A DNA stretch of 64,000 nt, from the NCBI GenBank assembly GCA_903813345.2, contig CAIIXF020000010.1, positions 27,492,425 through 27,556,424 on the forward strand, written 5' to 3'. Each line of letters begins with the position of its first letter. Position 1 is the first letter of the stretch. Both the position numbers and the translations under genes were made by a program. Of this stretch, positions 19,643-31,408 are shown piece by piece. This stretch comes from Owenia fusiformis. Taxonomy: Eukaryota; Annelida; Polychaeta; Sabellida; Oweniidae. The notes beneath the pieces were generated by a model. That model had not been told where the DNA came from. It saw nothing but the letters and a program-made list of their open reading frames with translations, and ran no database searches.

Positions 19643-21972
19643 ATAGCCTACATCCGCCAGAGAGAAGGAAGGTGCACGATTTCATTGAACGAGTTGCAGG
19701 GAGATTGGTGAAAATCAAAATCGGGATGCTCCTGGGCGATAATAGAGAGTTGTCTGGATCCGCCATTTCCGGACAAAATATTTGAAAATTGGTAAGATTT
19801 GTTAATTTTCTGACATATTATGATCTAATTTTACACTGCGGTATGCATGAGGGTTATTTAATGATTCATGGATAGTTGAGGTGTGTTTTAGAACGTCTGG
19901 TCTGTCAATATTGGTTGATATTCGAGGAGAACTGAGCTATCCGAAATAATTTTGTCTTCAAAAAATCAAATTCAATTTGAAAATGAAATTGATTTCCTCT
20001 TCTATTGAAGAACTAATGTTAGTGCATAAGCACTGGATCATAGAGTTGAATTGACCCCCTTTTGTTGTTGTTGTTTGGATAATTTCACTCAAAGATCTGT
20101 TTTCTTCTTGGGGCCTTCTTCAGTTAGAAAATTAGATCTAAGTAGTTTTTTTTAAATCATCATCAGTCATACTATGCCTATGTCAATAACCAGTCAGTGG
20201 TAATCCACTTAAGTGTCGCCTGGTATGCGAACTGTAAGTGTCGCAAATAATGATGTACACAGATGAGCCTAGATGTGTAGCATGCTAACATGACAGACAA
20301 TTGTCGCCTCATCTCAAGGTCATCTCACGTCGTTTTCACAGATGTTAGCCATTTTTATTTTCATATTTTAGGATGTTATGACCTGGTGTCTTTCCTTCAG
20401 ATTCAAGCTCCTGCGCATTCCCCTCGAAAAAAAACAACACATTCAGTATCTTAAAACATCATTCTACCACTCGACACTATGCATATTACAAAATTCATTT
20501 CGAAAAATGTAGAAATTAGCTGAAAAACTCACGAGTTGACAATTCGCTGTCGGGAGCCATTTAATTTTTTTGTTATAATTAAGGTGACTGTTAACTTAAT
20601 TGATTTTCAGAAAAAATTGAAAATTTCACAATCTTGAAATTTTCAAACTCTCCCTGAGAAGTCGTTTTTATTATTTCACATATGCTTGTGCACTGTAATC
20701 ATTACAAAGACATCAAAGAACCACAAAAAACTTTAGTTTGAGAAAAAAAGTGCCGTTTAAAGAATTTGAGAAGATTTTTTTCTAGGAGTAGCCCGTGAAA
20801 AACCGCTGATTCAAAATATCTGAACATTTCAGAAAATATACTTCAAACATATATCAAAAACGAAGGAGCAACGGAAATTTGAAAAATTACCCGATAAAAA
20901 AATTGGGATCAAAATAAGGAAAAAAGTACACTTCTCAAATAGTTTTTTTCTATTTTTTTAAATTTGTATGAGAGATTTCAAAATTCTAAAGCTCCTTCCA
21001 TTTTAGGCTATATTAAAGGGATGTTTCAGAGAAATAAGAAAAAAAATGTTCAGGGACCTTTGCCGTGCTACTCTTTTTGTCAATTTTTCTGTCACATTTT
21101 CAGAGGACTCAAATTCCCATTCCAAAATGTTTACTGTTTCTATTTGCATTACCACAGTGAGCCTGGTTATATAAATGATAAGTGGAACTAAAAAATTGAG
21201 AGAAAATCCAACCAAAAGACAGTTAATTTTGATGGTCAGATTATACTCAAATGCCATGTGCTTCCTGGTTTCGGCCATCTTGGAGTAATTGATTAAGTTA
21301 TAAGTTACCTTAAATATGCGAGCATGCGTAGATATAATGTAGAAATGAGGGAGTGGAAGGGATTGATCATTTTGTTTCTAATTCGGCAAATACAGCGAAA
21401 ATAAGAATTTTTTTGCAAAAAAACGCGATGCACAACTCGTTTTTCAAAGCGACACTAGATTGGATTTCCGCTGACTGATAACTGCAATTAAATAGGTGTG
21501 TTTTTAATATAGATCTATGTTTTAATGCAAAAGGTCCCCAGTGCACAGCAACAAGCCTGTACTGGTTAAGAGGGGTGATGTCAACGCGGTATGCCTGACA
21601 GTCGCCCCAGGGTATTTTAACATAAAGGGACTTCCTAGGGGGGGGGGGGGGAGGGGGGGGGACAGGGGCCAACCAGGAAGGTTCCTTTCAATTTTAAAAT
21701 GAGTTGTAAACCATAGATCTATTTTTAAATGTTAAGGTTTTAGATTATATTCTATTCAAATTCTATCACTGTTAAATTATATATCTGCTTTATATGGACT
21801 AATTAGCCTTTTGCAGATTATTGACATAGATCTAGCTACAGCCCATTTCATTGTTTTATTTCGTCAGTAAAACCTACGGAAAAATATATTCCTATTGTTC
21901 ATAGATGACATCTGTATTTATCCCGTGGCACGGGATAAATCTGTATATCTTTGATTGCTTTTAGTTTGGCTA
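19643..21972. other. non-coding right flank
   Basis: No coding sequence is recognised. A consensus-like splice donor, TTG|GTAAGA, is at 19792 after a GC-richer stretch (19650-19791) that could be an untranslated first exon of the downstream zinc-finger gene, but there is no direct support. A poly-G/purine block lies near 21637-21661. Confidence 0.35.
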
Positions 21973-22976
21973 ATTAAGGTAACACTAAAGTTAATCAAAA
22001 GTACAAAAAATGGCAGCCATGTTTTTTTTATAAGAGTCACAAGATTTTGTATCTGTTTTCCTTATCTGTGAATGCATTTCCTGACTAAAGATACGTGTCA
22101 AAGAAAGCATCATATTTAACATATTTTTCATAACCATGAATTGGAGGTGCATGGGTCCCTAAAGCTAGCATGAAGACGATGGAGTGAGGTTAATTTTTGA
22201 AAGTTTCAAAGAGTAGCCTTGCAACAGTCACACATTTGCAAGAATCCAACATTTCCACAAATCGTCTTACCTTACCAAGGAACATCGAAGGAGCATGAAA
22301 ATGTGCATTTCTTGCATTGTTGGAGAATAATAAAACTCAAACCATAGTTTATAAATATAAATATTTCATGTCCATCATTTTGTTTGCCTGAACTACTTCT
22401 AGATTTTCTGATTAATCCTCATACAAGTTTTGTGACAACACCAAGTGGCATGGATTATCACTTGTATATTTTACCTATTACAGTATAATTATCATGATAG
22501 ATACATGATAGAGGCTTTATGAATGATAAACAACGGATACATGAATGAGGATTACTCTGAAATAAAAAATAGTCCTAGCAAACATTCAAAATGGTTTGAG
22601 CTTTATTATACTCTAACAATGCAAGAAGTACACATTTTCATGCTCCTTCGATGTTCCTTGGTGAGGTAAGATAATTTGTGGAAATTTTGGAGTAATACAA
22701 ATGTGACACCGAAGCACCCCTAATCCTGGAAGTTTTCAAAAATAACCTCACTTCACAGTTTTCAAGTTAGCTTTAGGGGCTCATACACCTACAATTCATA
22801 GTTATGAAAAATACATTTATTTGTGATGTTAACTTTGACATGTTTCTTTAGACAAGATATACAATATGTATATACAAGGTTTAGGTAAACAGATTTTAAA
22901 ACCATGTGTCTTTATCAAAAAAATATGGCAGCCATTTTTTGTACCTTTGATTTAATCTAGCTTCGCCTTAAGTATA
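21973..22976. mobile_element. 1-kb foldback (long imperfect inverted repeat)
   Basis: The left arm reads outward to inward AAAGTACAAAAAATGGCAGC, then TTCATAACCATGAATT, then AAGGAACATCGAAGGAGCAT. The same landmarks recur in reverse complement and reverse order in the right arm, for example ATGGCAGCCATTTTTTGTAC near 22925 and ATGCTCCTTCGATGTTCCTT near 22640. The arms have diverged by point changes and short indels, and the centre lies near 22470. No protein is encoded. It is probably a non-autonomous DNA transposon. Confidence 0.7.
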
Positions 22977-24456
22977 TGGCCTCCTATATTTTGATGCTTC
23001 TCTGCCATAGTATATTCAAAAAGACTAAAATTGCTGAAATTCTTTAAATTACAAGAAGGCAAAGGCTTATTGCATATAAAACTAAATAAATTGAAATATA
23101 CAAATGTCATTCGTGCACAATATGGATATACTTTTCCATATATTATTGCACAATGGTCTCCTGATTTCTTATTTTTGGGGTTCTACTGACAATATAAAAC
23201 AGTGAAATGGGCTGTAGGCTATATCTACCCCTTTTCTGAAGAATATTCTACATTGCACCAACCATAGGTATTGATATGGCGTTGGTTCTATATTATACAT
23301 TTTGTATGGCATTGGTCTTATACTTGGACAATTGGTATGGTTTTTGGGCGTCATTTTGGTCAGTATGGAACACATTGGAATTTGACAGACTTTTATGGGA
23401 ACATATTGATATCCGAGGGTTCAGCCTAGGACCCGTCAAACTATGTATACAGTGAAACTCGCAGGATGACATACTCCCTATGGTACACAGAGAGTGGGGA
23501 GGGGGGTTATTTGTGGGATAGATTTTCATTTGGTCAATTCTACTATCTGTTCTACCTAACTCAAAGTGCTCACCTAATGTTAAACTCTCATAGACTGATG
23601 AGAATATTTTATGATGAGTTGAGCATGGGACAAAAACCCATCACGTTCGCTTTTCTCAAGTTCGGTTTTTGCGCATATGCAAAGAACAAATACCAAATTC
23701 TTAGTGGTTTTCTGTTTAAACATTCAGTTGTATTACAAAACTCAAAACTAGACCAACTTTTGTATTTAATATTTTACACATTGCTTATTTATTCCTTGAG
23801 AATAATTTGATAATTCTTGATGTCTTCTTAGTTTCTTATAAATGCTCATTGATTTTCTTTATAATTTTGAACTTTGTGTTTAGATGCGGAGGACAACAGC
23901 TGCAGTAACCAAAAGATTCTGTGTACTTATGTACACATTCCAGAAATCTAGAGCTTAGAGGACAACAGTTTCAGTTTTGCTATGGGTAAGATATGGAAAA
24001 AAGCAAACAATCACTCCCTTAATAGTATATAAATATTTACCATTTATAAGTAGAGTGTATAATGTCTGCAATTTCACATGTAAAATCTTAATTACGTTTC
24101 AATCTGTCGAATTGTTTGCCTTGAAAAGTTTGAGACTACAAATCAAATCTTGTCATTAAAATTCCAGGAAAACTGTTTACCTGTTGATATTTTTACAGAT
24201 ACAAGAGCAGGTTACAAAAGACTTACTGAGGTCTGGAAAGGTTAAATTTTCAAGGTCAAAGGTCATCAAACTAGGTCACAAAAATGTTAGGCAAATCAAA
24301 TTTTGTCAGGAAAATCACGAAACTGTTCAACTTGAAATTTTAACAGATGCAAAAGCAGACCAAAATCTGATTAGGTTTTGGGTATGCTAGCTAAATTGCT
24401 AAACCATTTTGCTCTTCAAAGTGCAATATTTATCACTGTTTTTTTGTCTGTTATAG
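22977..24456. other. non-coding, upstream of zinc-finger exons
   Basis: No exon could be supported. Short repeat-like segments around 24198-24380 contain TTTTTACAGAT and GATTAGGTTTTGG, which recur near 29385 and 29575, so they are a dispersed repeat rather than gene sequence. Confidence 0.35.
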
Positions 24457-24626
24457 GTGACCTAAGAAACAAAGCTCTGAGATGCTGTCAGAAATGTAAA
24501 GGAGTCTTCCTGACTATAACAAAGTTTAAAAGCCATAACAAGCTCTGCTATGGGGACCCGGTGGATTCTGGTTGTAAGTTCTTCATTGTTGAACGAGATG
24601 TCTACCTCGAGATACTCAACACTAAG
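24457..24626 (+). CDS. zinc-finger gene, exon with CCHC finger
   Basis: The exon lies between acceptor TCTGTTATAG and donor AAG|GTAAAT. It begins with two bases that finish a codon from an upstream exon not found. It encodes one C-x2-C...H-x4-C finger. Confidence 0.75.
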
Positions 24627-27600
24627 GTAAATACCAATTCTCACTTAGTTCTGTTATTCATAAGTAACTCAGGAATTTTACAAGTAAGCATGTCTTGTCC
24701 CGACAACAAAAATTATGAACTTCAGAGATCATTTATTATCCCATTGAACAAAGTTCGGAGGGATATAGGGAACGGCTCCGTCCGTCTGTCCGTCCGTACG
24801 TTCGTCCGTCCGTCCGGCAGGGCAATAACTCAAATACCGTTGGTCCGATTTTGTTCATATTTTGTATATGTATACCCTATGGGAGTAAAAATTCTGCCAT
24901 TTTTGCTATATACTTTGTTTGTAAAAATACCAGCCATGGCTGTTTGATGGGATTTGCTACGCTTTGGCGTTGCTGTTGTCTAGTTTGCTATTTCAAATCA
25001 ATGCTCATATATATCAGCTTAGTTTATAATATATCATCATAAAATGATCAATAGAAATGATCAACCTCTTCTTACTTATACATGTACAAAATTGACAAGT
25101 TTGATGATTCCTTGACCTTACCTTGCTCTTAATGTTCATAATAACATGTATGGGCATAAACATCAGAAATGGTGTCACCTGAGAATCGACATAATATAGG
25201 TCTATTTTATCATGGATACATGCTTGCACTTTCGGGAAGTAATTCATGTCATTCTACTCTTTAAATGTTTTTCAGAGCTCAACTGAGAGCACTGTTCTTC
25301 CTGATCCAACCAATAGCACTGAAAGCACGTCAAAAGGAAAAATTACGAAACCCAAATTGTTGGACCTAAAATCTGAAGTTAAAGCCATTGAACAGGATAT
25401 TAGCTCTGAGAGTGAGGTACAATCTCCATCTAAAAGGAGAAGAAAACATGCCATTCCATCTAGTACTGTCATAGAAGAGGAGAAAGAGCAAGACCAAATT
25501 GATAATGAAAAACATTCTAATGAAGGTTCTAATATTGAGACACCTTCTAATGATGAATCCACTTCTATTGGTGATACTCCACCAAATGTTAAGACCCCTT
25601 CTATTGGTGCCAGTCCACCAAATAATAAGACCCATACTATCGAAGATACTCCAACACATAAGGACATCCAGACCCCTTCTGCAAAATACAGTCTTAGAAA
25701 GGGATCTTACATGAGATTGAGAGTAAAACTGGACTCCAGTGGAGTGTTACCAACTCCTAATTTTGGTGATGGGGCAAATAATGACTCCAGTGACATTGAT
25801 GCTGGTGCTGAGAATAATGAAGATGCTACTGATACTGAGGTAACTTTTCGAAAAAACATTTATTCACAGAAACTATTAAGTATTTATTAAAGCAAACAAC
25901 TGTGCATAAATAATGAGCTAACGCTGCAGTGCCATTGTTGATTGGTCAAAGTTGACCAACAACAACAAACTGTTGGTAAAGCATGTGTCAAAGTGATAGG
26001 TTCAAGGAGTTGAAAATAAAATTAAAGAAATAATAAAAAGACACTGACTTAGGCAAGGCTATGCCTTTCTAAAAAGCCATAATTGTCACAAGCAATCAAG
26101 CAGATCATTTATCAGACATTCATTTTTCTAATTTGTCCTTCCAGATGTACAGATTGCAACATTTTAAATCTTAACATCTTTACAAATATAAGATATCAAT
26201 CATAGATTATTCCTGCAGGTACAAAATTTTGTTTGTAGTCATTGGATTTATCTGTATTTTCAGGAGTTTCCAAATAAAGTCAAAGAGATGTATAATGAAA
26301 AGTTGGTTGGAACAGGGAAGAAAGGCAGAGGTCGACCTAGGAAGTTCAATGTTGGAGATCCGCAGCGTAGGACACACTATTATGAACCTAAAAACCAAGT
26401 TGATGTGGAGTTTCAGTTCGATATGATAGAGAAGAATAACAAAGAGGTTAAACAGTATAAGTGCACAGCCCCAACGTGTAATTATAAAACAACAAGTCTC
26501 GCCTTTATGAGCAGACATTACTCCAGTCATAAAGATGGTGGAGAATTTGTTTGTCAGGTTTGCCAGTACAAAACAGTGAGTGGGCGGCTATTTAGGGTCC
26601 ATGAAAAACTTCACACAAAACCGTTCTCATGCCAGTATTGTCCATTTAGATGTGGAAGCAGGCGTAACCTCACGACACATCTGATGAGACACGAAGGTAG
26701 GAACTTGAGCTTTTCATAAATTCCATATTTTGCTTTATGGTAAATCAACTAGGCTATATAATTTCAGTATTTTGTTAAATCAACAATCATTCTAGTTGAA
26801 AGCCCATGGTTAAATCAATGTATATGGTAGAATTATCTTGTGACATCAAATGCATTGTGCTCATAGACATTTATACTATATAGTGTTGATATTTTAGGTG
26901 CATACCCACTGAAGTGTGACCATTGTGATTATGCCTGTAGACATTTACATTATATAGTGTTTATATTTTAGGTGCATACCCACTGAAGTGTGATCATTGT
27001 GATTATGCCTGTAGACAGGCCAAATCTCTTAGAGAACACATGAGGAAACACACAGGTAATACTCAGATACTGTACTTTTTCAACTCAGCAAAACTAGAGC
27101 AGCTCTTTATATCATTTTAAAATTGTGATTTTGTGGACCTGCTATTGTAATCTACATAGATTGTCTTTACCTTAGAGATATGTGTGTCTTTACCTTAGAG
27201 ATATATAGTATATGTATTCATTTATCAATTTGACTGAATGGTCATTATTTCCCCAAAGCGTGGGGTACATATTATATGTCCTAATCCTTTACAGATTACA
27301 ATTAGTGAGCAGTCTATTCTGAGTGCTAAAGCTAAATCCTATATTACTTGTATGTCCATTATGCCTCGATACAACCAGTGCAACTGTTATATGTCACATT
27401 AGATTAAATATACATGTAGGTCCAAAACAAACAAAAATCAGGTTTTAAATATTATCGTGAAATAACACAACAAAATATTCATTCCAGGAGACCAGTTGAG
27501 CTGTGATGTCGAGGGATGCAACTTTAAAACCAATTACAGTTGGGCATTGACCAATCACACTAACAATAAACATTTACATCTTAAGACTTATGTGTGTGCT

Positions 27601-28542
27601 ACATGTGGTCATAGCACTGGCTGCAAAACAGGCTTTGACAGACACATCAAAGTCCATCTCGGAATCAGGAACTTCAAATGTAGTGTATGTAACTATCATG
27701 GCATCTCAAAAAGTGACGTAAAACGCCATCAGAGAACACATACTAAAGAAAAGGTGTATTTTTGCGATCGCTGTGAATATTCCTCCTCTCATTACTCAGG
27801 TATCCGTCTTCACATCATGGGACACGAAAATATTAAACCATTTAAGTGTTCACATTGTGATTTTACTAGTGCTCAAAAATCCAAGGCTCAAATACATGTG
27901 AATAACAGAACTTCTAATCCGGGAAGTGGACACCGTGGAGCTCGAGTTATAAATCTTGGTTACAAAGTTGACAACAAAACAAAATATTATAAACTTTCCA
28001 ATAAGGCTGCCAAGGATCCTGATGAAACCCCTCATGACATTGGTATATTTCGCTGTCAACATTGTCCAATATTTTCTCGAACTGCTGCTGGATTACTTCA
28101 ACACAACGCCATCTATCATAGTTCTCATGAATATAAACTTGTTGAAATAAGCTCCAGCGAAATCCCAGCTGAGATTCAGGACATTGAATCGCAGATGGAT
28201 GGTTTACAAGAACAAAGCTGCAAAGTGGAAACAAGTAGCAATGAAGTGACTGGTGAGACTCGCTATATTGTTCAAAATGACCAGGATACCACTGTCATTG
28301 AAACAGGTCATGAAGCAACTGTTGTTGAGAGTGGTGAGGTCGTTGAGAGTGGTGAAGTGGTTGAAGGTGAAGATATTCATAATTATATCCAAGTTTATGA
28401 GTCAGTAGATGGAGATAAGTTGGATGAGTCTGGAATGCCTGTGAATGCGGTTTATGTTCAAGAGGGAGAGGTTGATGGGCAGACTGTATACATACAAGAG
28501 GGTGACACTGAGGAACCACAAATTGTTGTTTTTACACAGTAA
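24457..28542 (+). CDS. C2H2 zinc-finger / AT-hook protein gene (five exons, 5' end not found)
   Basis: Five exons with consensus splice sites and matching phases (24457-24626, 25276-25839, 26264-26696, 26972-27055, 27488-28542) encode about 768 residues. Order: a CCHC-type finger (CQKCKGVFLTITKFKSHNKL), a long Ser/Thr/Pro/Glu-rich disordered region, an AT-hook (GRGRPRK), then about ten C2H2 fingers without classical TGEKP linkers, and an acidic C-terminus with VESGEVV repeats. One late finger lacks its last His. The protein is probably a nuclear DNA-binding transcription factor. I cannot name an ortholog. Upstream exons including the start codon are missing; the first exon seen begins in phase 2. 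The gene converges with PTCD2. Confidence 0.85.
24737..24950 (+). mobile_element. dispersed repeat with CGTCC tandem core, copy 1
   Basis: The stretch contains TTCGGAGGGATATAGGGAAC, a (CGTC)n-rich core, GGGCAATAACTCAAATAC, and CATATTTTGTA. The same landmarks in the same order, on the other strand, occur at 40262-40447. It lies in an intron of the zinc-finger gene and is a MITE or SINE-like family. Confidence 0.7.
25276..25839 (+). CDS. zinc-finger gene, low-complexity exon
   Basis: The exon lies between acceptor TTTTTCAG and donor GAG|GTAACT; it is 564 bases, phase 0 at both ends. It encodes a Ser/Thr/Pro/Glu-rich region with PSIG/PSNDE-type repeats and a basic KRRRKH patch that could be a nuclear localisation signal. 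Confidence 0.8.
26264..26696 (+). CDS. zinc-finger gene, AT-hook and three fingers
   Basis: The exon lies between acceptor TGTATTTTCAG and donor GAAG|GTAGGA, ending in phase 1. It encodes the AT-hook GRGRPRK and three C2H2 fingers (CTAPTC..., CQVCQYKT..., CQYCPFRC...). Confidence 0.9.
26898..26971 (+). repeat. 74-bp tandem duplication of an exon's splice acceptor and 5' part
   Basis: The sequence from the intron end (GATATTTTAG) through GTGCATACCCACTGAAGTGT and about 46 exon bases is present twice, offset by 74 bases (exon copies start at 26898 and 26972). The first copy leads into a TAG at the second acceptor, so only the second gives a full finger. Confidence 0.9.
26972..27055 (+). CDS. 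zinc-finger gene, single-finger exon
   Basis: The exon lies between acceptor TATATTTTAG and donor CACACAG|GTAATA; 84 bases, phase 1 at both ends. It encodes one complete finger (CDHCDYACRQAKSLREHMRK). Confidence 0.85.
27488..28542 (+). CDS. zinc-finger gene, terminal exon
   Basis: It opens after acceptor TTCATTCCAG in phase 1 and ends at TAA 28540-28542. It encodes six more finger-like units, the fifth degenerate (no second His), and an acidic tail rich in Glu, Val and Gly with repeated VVESGEVV. Confidence 0.9.
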
Positions 28543-29988
28543 TTCCAAATATTACTCAGTCTCACCTTTCAAGTGAGTCTGGTATGGCTAAAGAAGCTTC
28601 AGAGAGTGCCTGAAAGATATTTCCATTCTTCCACCATTGTAGTGAGCCACACTATGCAACTGTTTAACCTCTTGAATCCTAGGCTCTAAAATTGGTTGAA
28701 ACCAGAGATGTTTTCATTTTTGCAACCTTTTGACATTATACTACATACCTATACAACTTCAGATGCTCAACCTAGTAAAATTAGATGGCAGAGATCATTT
28801 CTACTCATTTTAAGACAATTTTTGTGTAAATTGGATGAAAATTGTTCAAATAAGAGCAATTTTAGTGAAAAAATTTGTGACGGATTTTCTCGTCACTCTG
28901 GGTTACAAGGTCATATCTGAGGTGATGAGAAATCTCGTCATTCAAGGTAGTCAAGAGGTTAAGATATAAAAAGAGAAAGATGAGTTCAGTAGGTTCAGTC
29001 TAATGGTCTTATAAAAGGTCTTTAACAGGCCTTTAAGGTGACATTATCATGTCCTTGGTTTTGAAGAAATTGAATGTGTGAATCTGAATTTATTTACTGT
29101 TCATTCCTTGGCCTTCATCAAATACATGTATGACAATGTTTTTCCAACTTCTTGGTTGTGAATGTGTACAGCAACAGCAGACATTATTGTGATTTTGCAC
29201 CAATTTTATGTAAAAATCTATTATTAGGCAATAATTTATGGCTGATAAAATTTTGTGTTTTTTTTAAATGAGGAAAAGCTAAAGGAATTAATGGCAAGGA
29301 TTCAATCTATATTTCACACTACTGGTAACAAAAATAAGAAACTGCAAATACTGTTTTGTTATTAAAGATCTATCCAATCAATTTTTACAGATTCAAAAAC
29401 ACTTGCCAAAATCTTACTAGGTTATGGTGGGCATGCTGCTGGCAATCACAAGATGGCCATTTTGAATTTTTTATGAATCTTCCTGGGTATCATTCCATCT
29501 TCATCTTCCCTGAAATCTGCGTATTCATTTAACTTCTGATTTAGTGAATCAGCTTATCTGGTTATTCATTTAAAATCTGATTAAGTTTTGGGCATGCTGG
29601 GAAAATTACATGTTTGCCATTCTGCTCAATATTTATCACTTTCTTGTTAATTAGAATTAGTCTTCTGGTCAATTTTGTAACTTGACACCTATTTAATTTG
29701 GCAGATTAAAGTTTTAATGAAACAAATACAAAACCAAGCCCTTATTTTTACATAATCTTTATCGCAATTAACACAGAGTATAACTGATACAAAGAACTGA
29801 TATTTAGGACCTATGTTAATACTAATTACCCCAACGACCAAAGTTCGGTAGGGATATAGTGAAGTCTATGTGTTTCATCAAATATAGCTATATTATACTC
29901 AAATTGAAGGACTTGTAGATTACAATCATGGTATTGTTTGTTTGATTCAGAAAATTAAAAATGGCTGCCTAGAGCAGGAATTCCTTAT

Positions 29989-30247
29989 TACTGTAGAACT
30001 CTTAATTTGGCTACCATTTTAATTTGACTGGTTGACGGACTGAAAAATCCGCAAAATGAAAAATTGGCAAATTTTTAGATCTATTTTGGAAAATCCCCAG
30101 GGAATTTGTAATTCGCAATTATTTCACTAGTGTAGACTTACTGTAAGTAGAACACATGAATCTGAAATCAGTCCTAACTCCGCCAAATTAATTAGCCACC
30201 AATATTTGAAATTGAGCTAATCTGCCAAATTAAGTGTATCTACAGTA
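29989..30247. mobile_element. MITE, TACTGTAGA family, copy 1
   Basis: The ends TACTGTAGAACTCTTAATTT and its near-exact inverse (AAATTAAGTGTATCTACAGTA) form terminal inverted repeats of about 22 bp. The interior is rich in AATTTGGC/GCCAAATT blocks. A relative is at 32997-33226. Confidence 0.6.
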
Positions 30248-30664
30248 CTTACAGATCTCTTTAAAGTATGGTTACATGGTACTACATTAGATCATGGTGT
30301 CTCAGGATACTTTTTTACTATCCGGTGAATTTAAAAAGTGTACATAACATGTATATAGTGATCAAATAAAACATAATTACAATATTCTCTGTATTGTTAA
30401 ACTTGAGTAGTGCCTTCGCGTTGCAAAGATATTGCTTTCTTAAATGTAAGTCCTCTTGGCTCCATAGTCACAGATATTGCCTTAAGTCTCAATTTATGTC
30501 TAATAAGTATTTACTCTCAAATGAGTTTTCGCTCAACTTACTTCCAATAATTGTTGCCATGGTAATATATAAATGCATATAAAATGTTAGGTGCAATGAG
30601 ATTCTAAGTAATATTCATCACCATGGCAACAAGTATTATTATATTGGTATTATGACTTCATAAG

Positions 30665-30936
30665 CAGTGGCGTAGCGTGGTTTTTTGTGATGTACGCCAG
30701 GATTGAGTGAGGCAAACAAACTTTGAGGGGGTTCGGGGGCTTCTACCCCCATTAGAACATTTGAAGCGTTCGAAGGCGTTTTAAAATACGAAATTCTGAC
30801 TAATATGTACTGATAAATTGAAATATTGGCCATTTTATCCATTTTAAAGCATGGGGCAATACAATGTAAAAAAATAAACTTTGAGATAAATTTTGAGAGT
30901 ACGCCATGGCTTTGCGTATATGACGCTACACCATTG
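30665..30936. mobile_element. hAT-like MITE, CAGTGGCGTAGC family
   Basis: It starts CAGTGGCGTAGCGTGG and ends GACGCTACACCATTG, an imperfect inverted repeat. The flanks (TTCATAAG, ATAAAGAA) give only a weak target duplication, so the copy is old or the boundary is inexact. Confidence 0.5.
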
Positions 30937-31177
30937 ATAAAGAAAAAGTGTACACCTAATACTGAAATAATCGTAGATCTTTAAAAGATGATTTATTCAA
31001 AAATCATATCTGTTACATTCGTAGATGCCAATATCAAAAGCTGTAGATTAATTCTTGTTATTTTGTATACAGGCTCAATTTAGTCCATTTTTCTATAGAA
31101 GTTCAGTCAGGTAGTCCTCTCCAGAGGTCACTCACAAAAGTCACTCACTGTTCCCTGCGGCAATAAAAACATGAGAT

Positions 31178-31408
31178 TTACAACTCAAAAGAACTATAAT
31201 CTTTTGATGGATCCTTGTATCCAGATCTTGTCCGTGAGTTATAATTGTCCCTACTCTTAGACCTACGTACAATGGGGCTGTTCAGATAGCTGTCTAAATC
31301 CATCATACTGACTTGTCCTTGACTAAGTAAAGAGTCTTCTAAGATTTTGAATTTCTTCTGTAGTTCCTGGTCACCAGTGGCTTCTATAGTTTCTCGAGCA
31401 CACTTTAT
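31178..31408 (-). CDS. PTCD2: PTCD2 last exon
   Basis: It opens after acceptor TTGTTCTTTCAG in phase 0 and stops with TAA (31180-31178). It encodes 76 residues with the QGQVSMMDLDSYLNSP region conserved at the PTCD2 C-terminus. Confidence 0.9.
   Translation of the reverse strand: MKCARETIEATGDQELQKKFKILEDSLLSQGQVSMMDLDSYLNSPIVRRSKSRDNYNSRTRSGYKDPSKDYSSFEL

Larger units (their letters stand above)
28543..31177. other. convergent intergenic region
   Basis: The region separates the 3' ends of the zinc-finger gene and PTCD2. It contains two MITEs (listed separately), a partial CGGAGGGATATAG-like fragment near 29842, and no coding sequence. Confidence 0.5.

Noticed and set aside
24198-24390. Additional zinc-finger exon
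   Set aside because: A good TTTTTACAG precedes it, but parts recur near 29385 and 29575, so it is a dispersed repeat.
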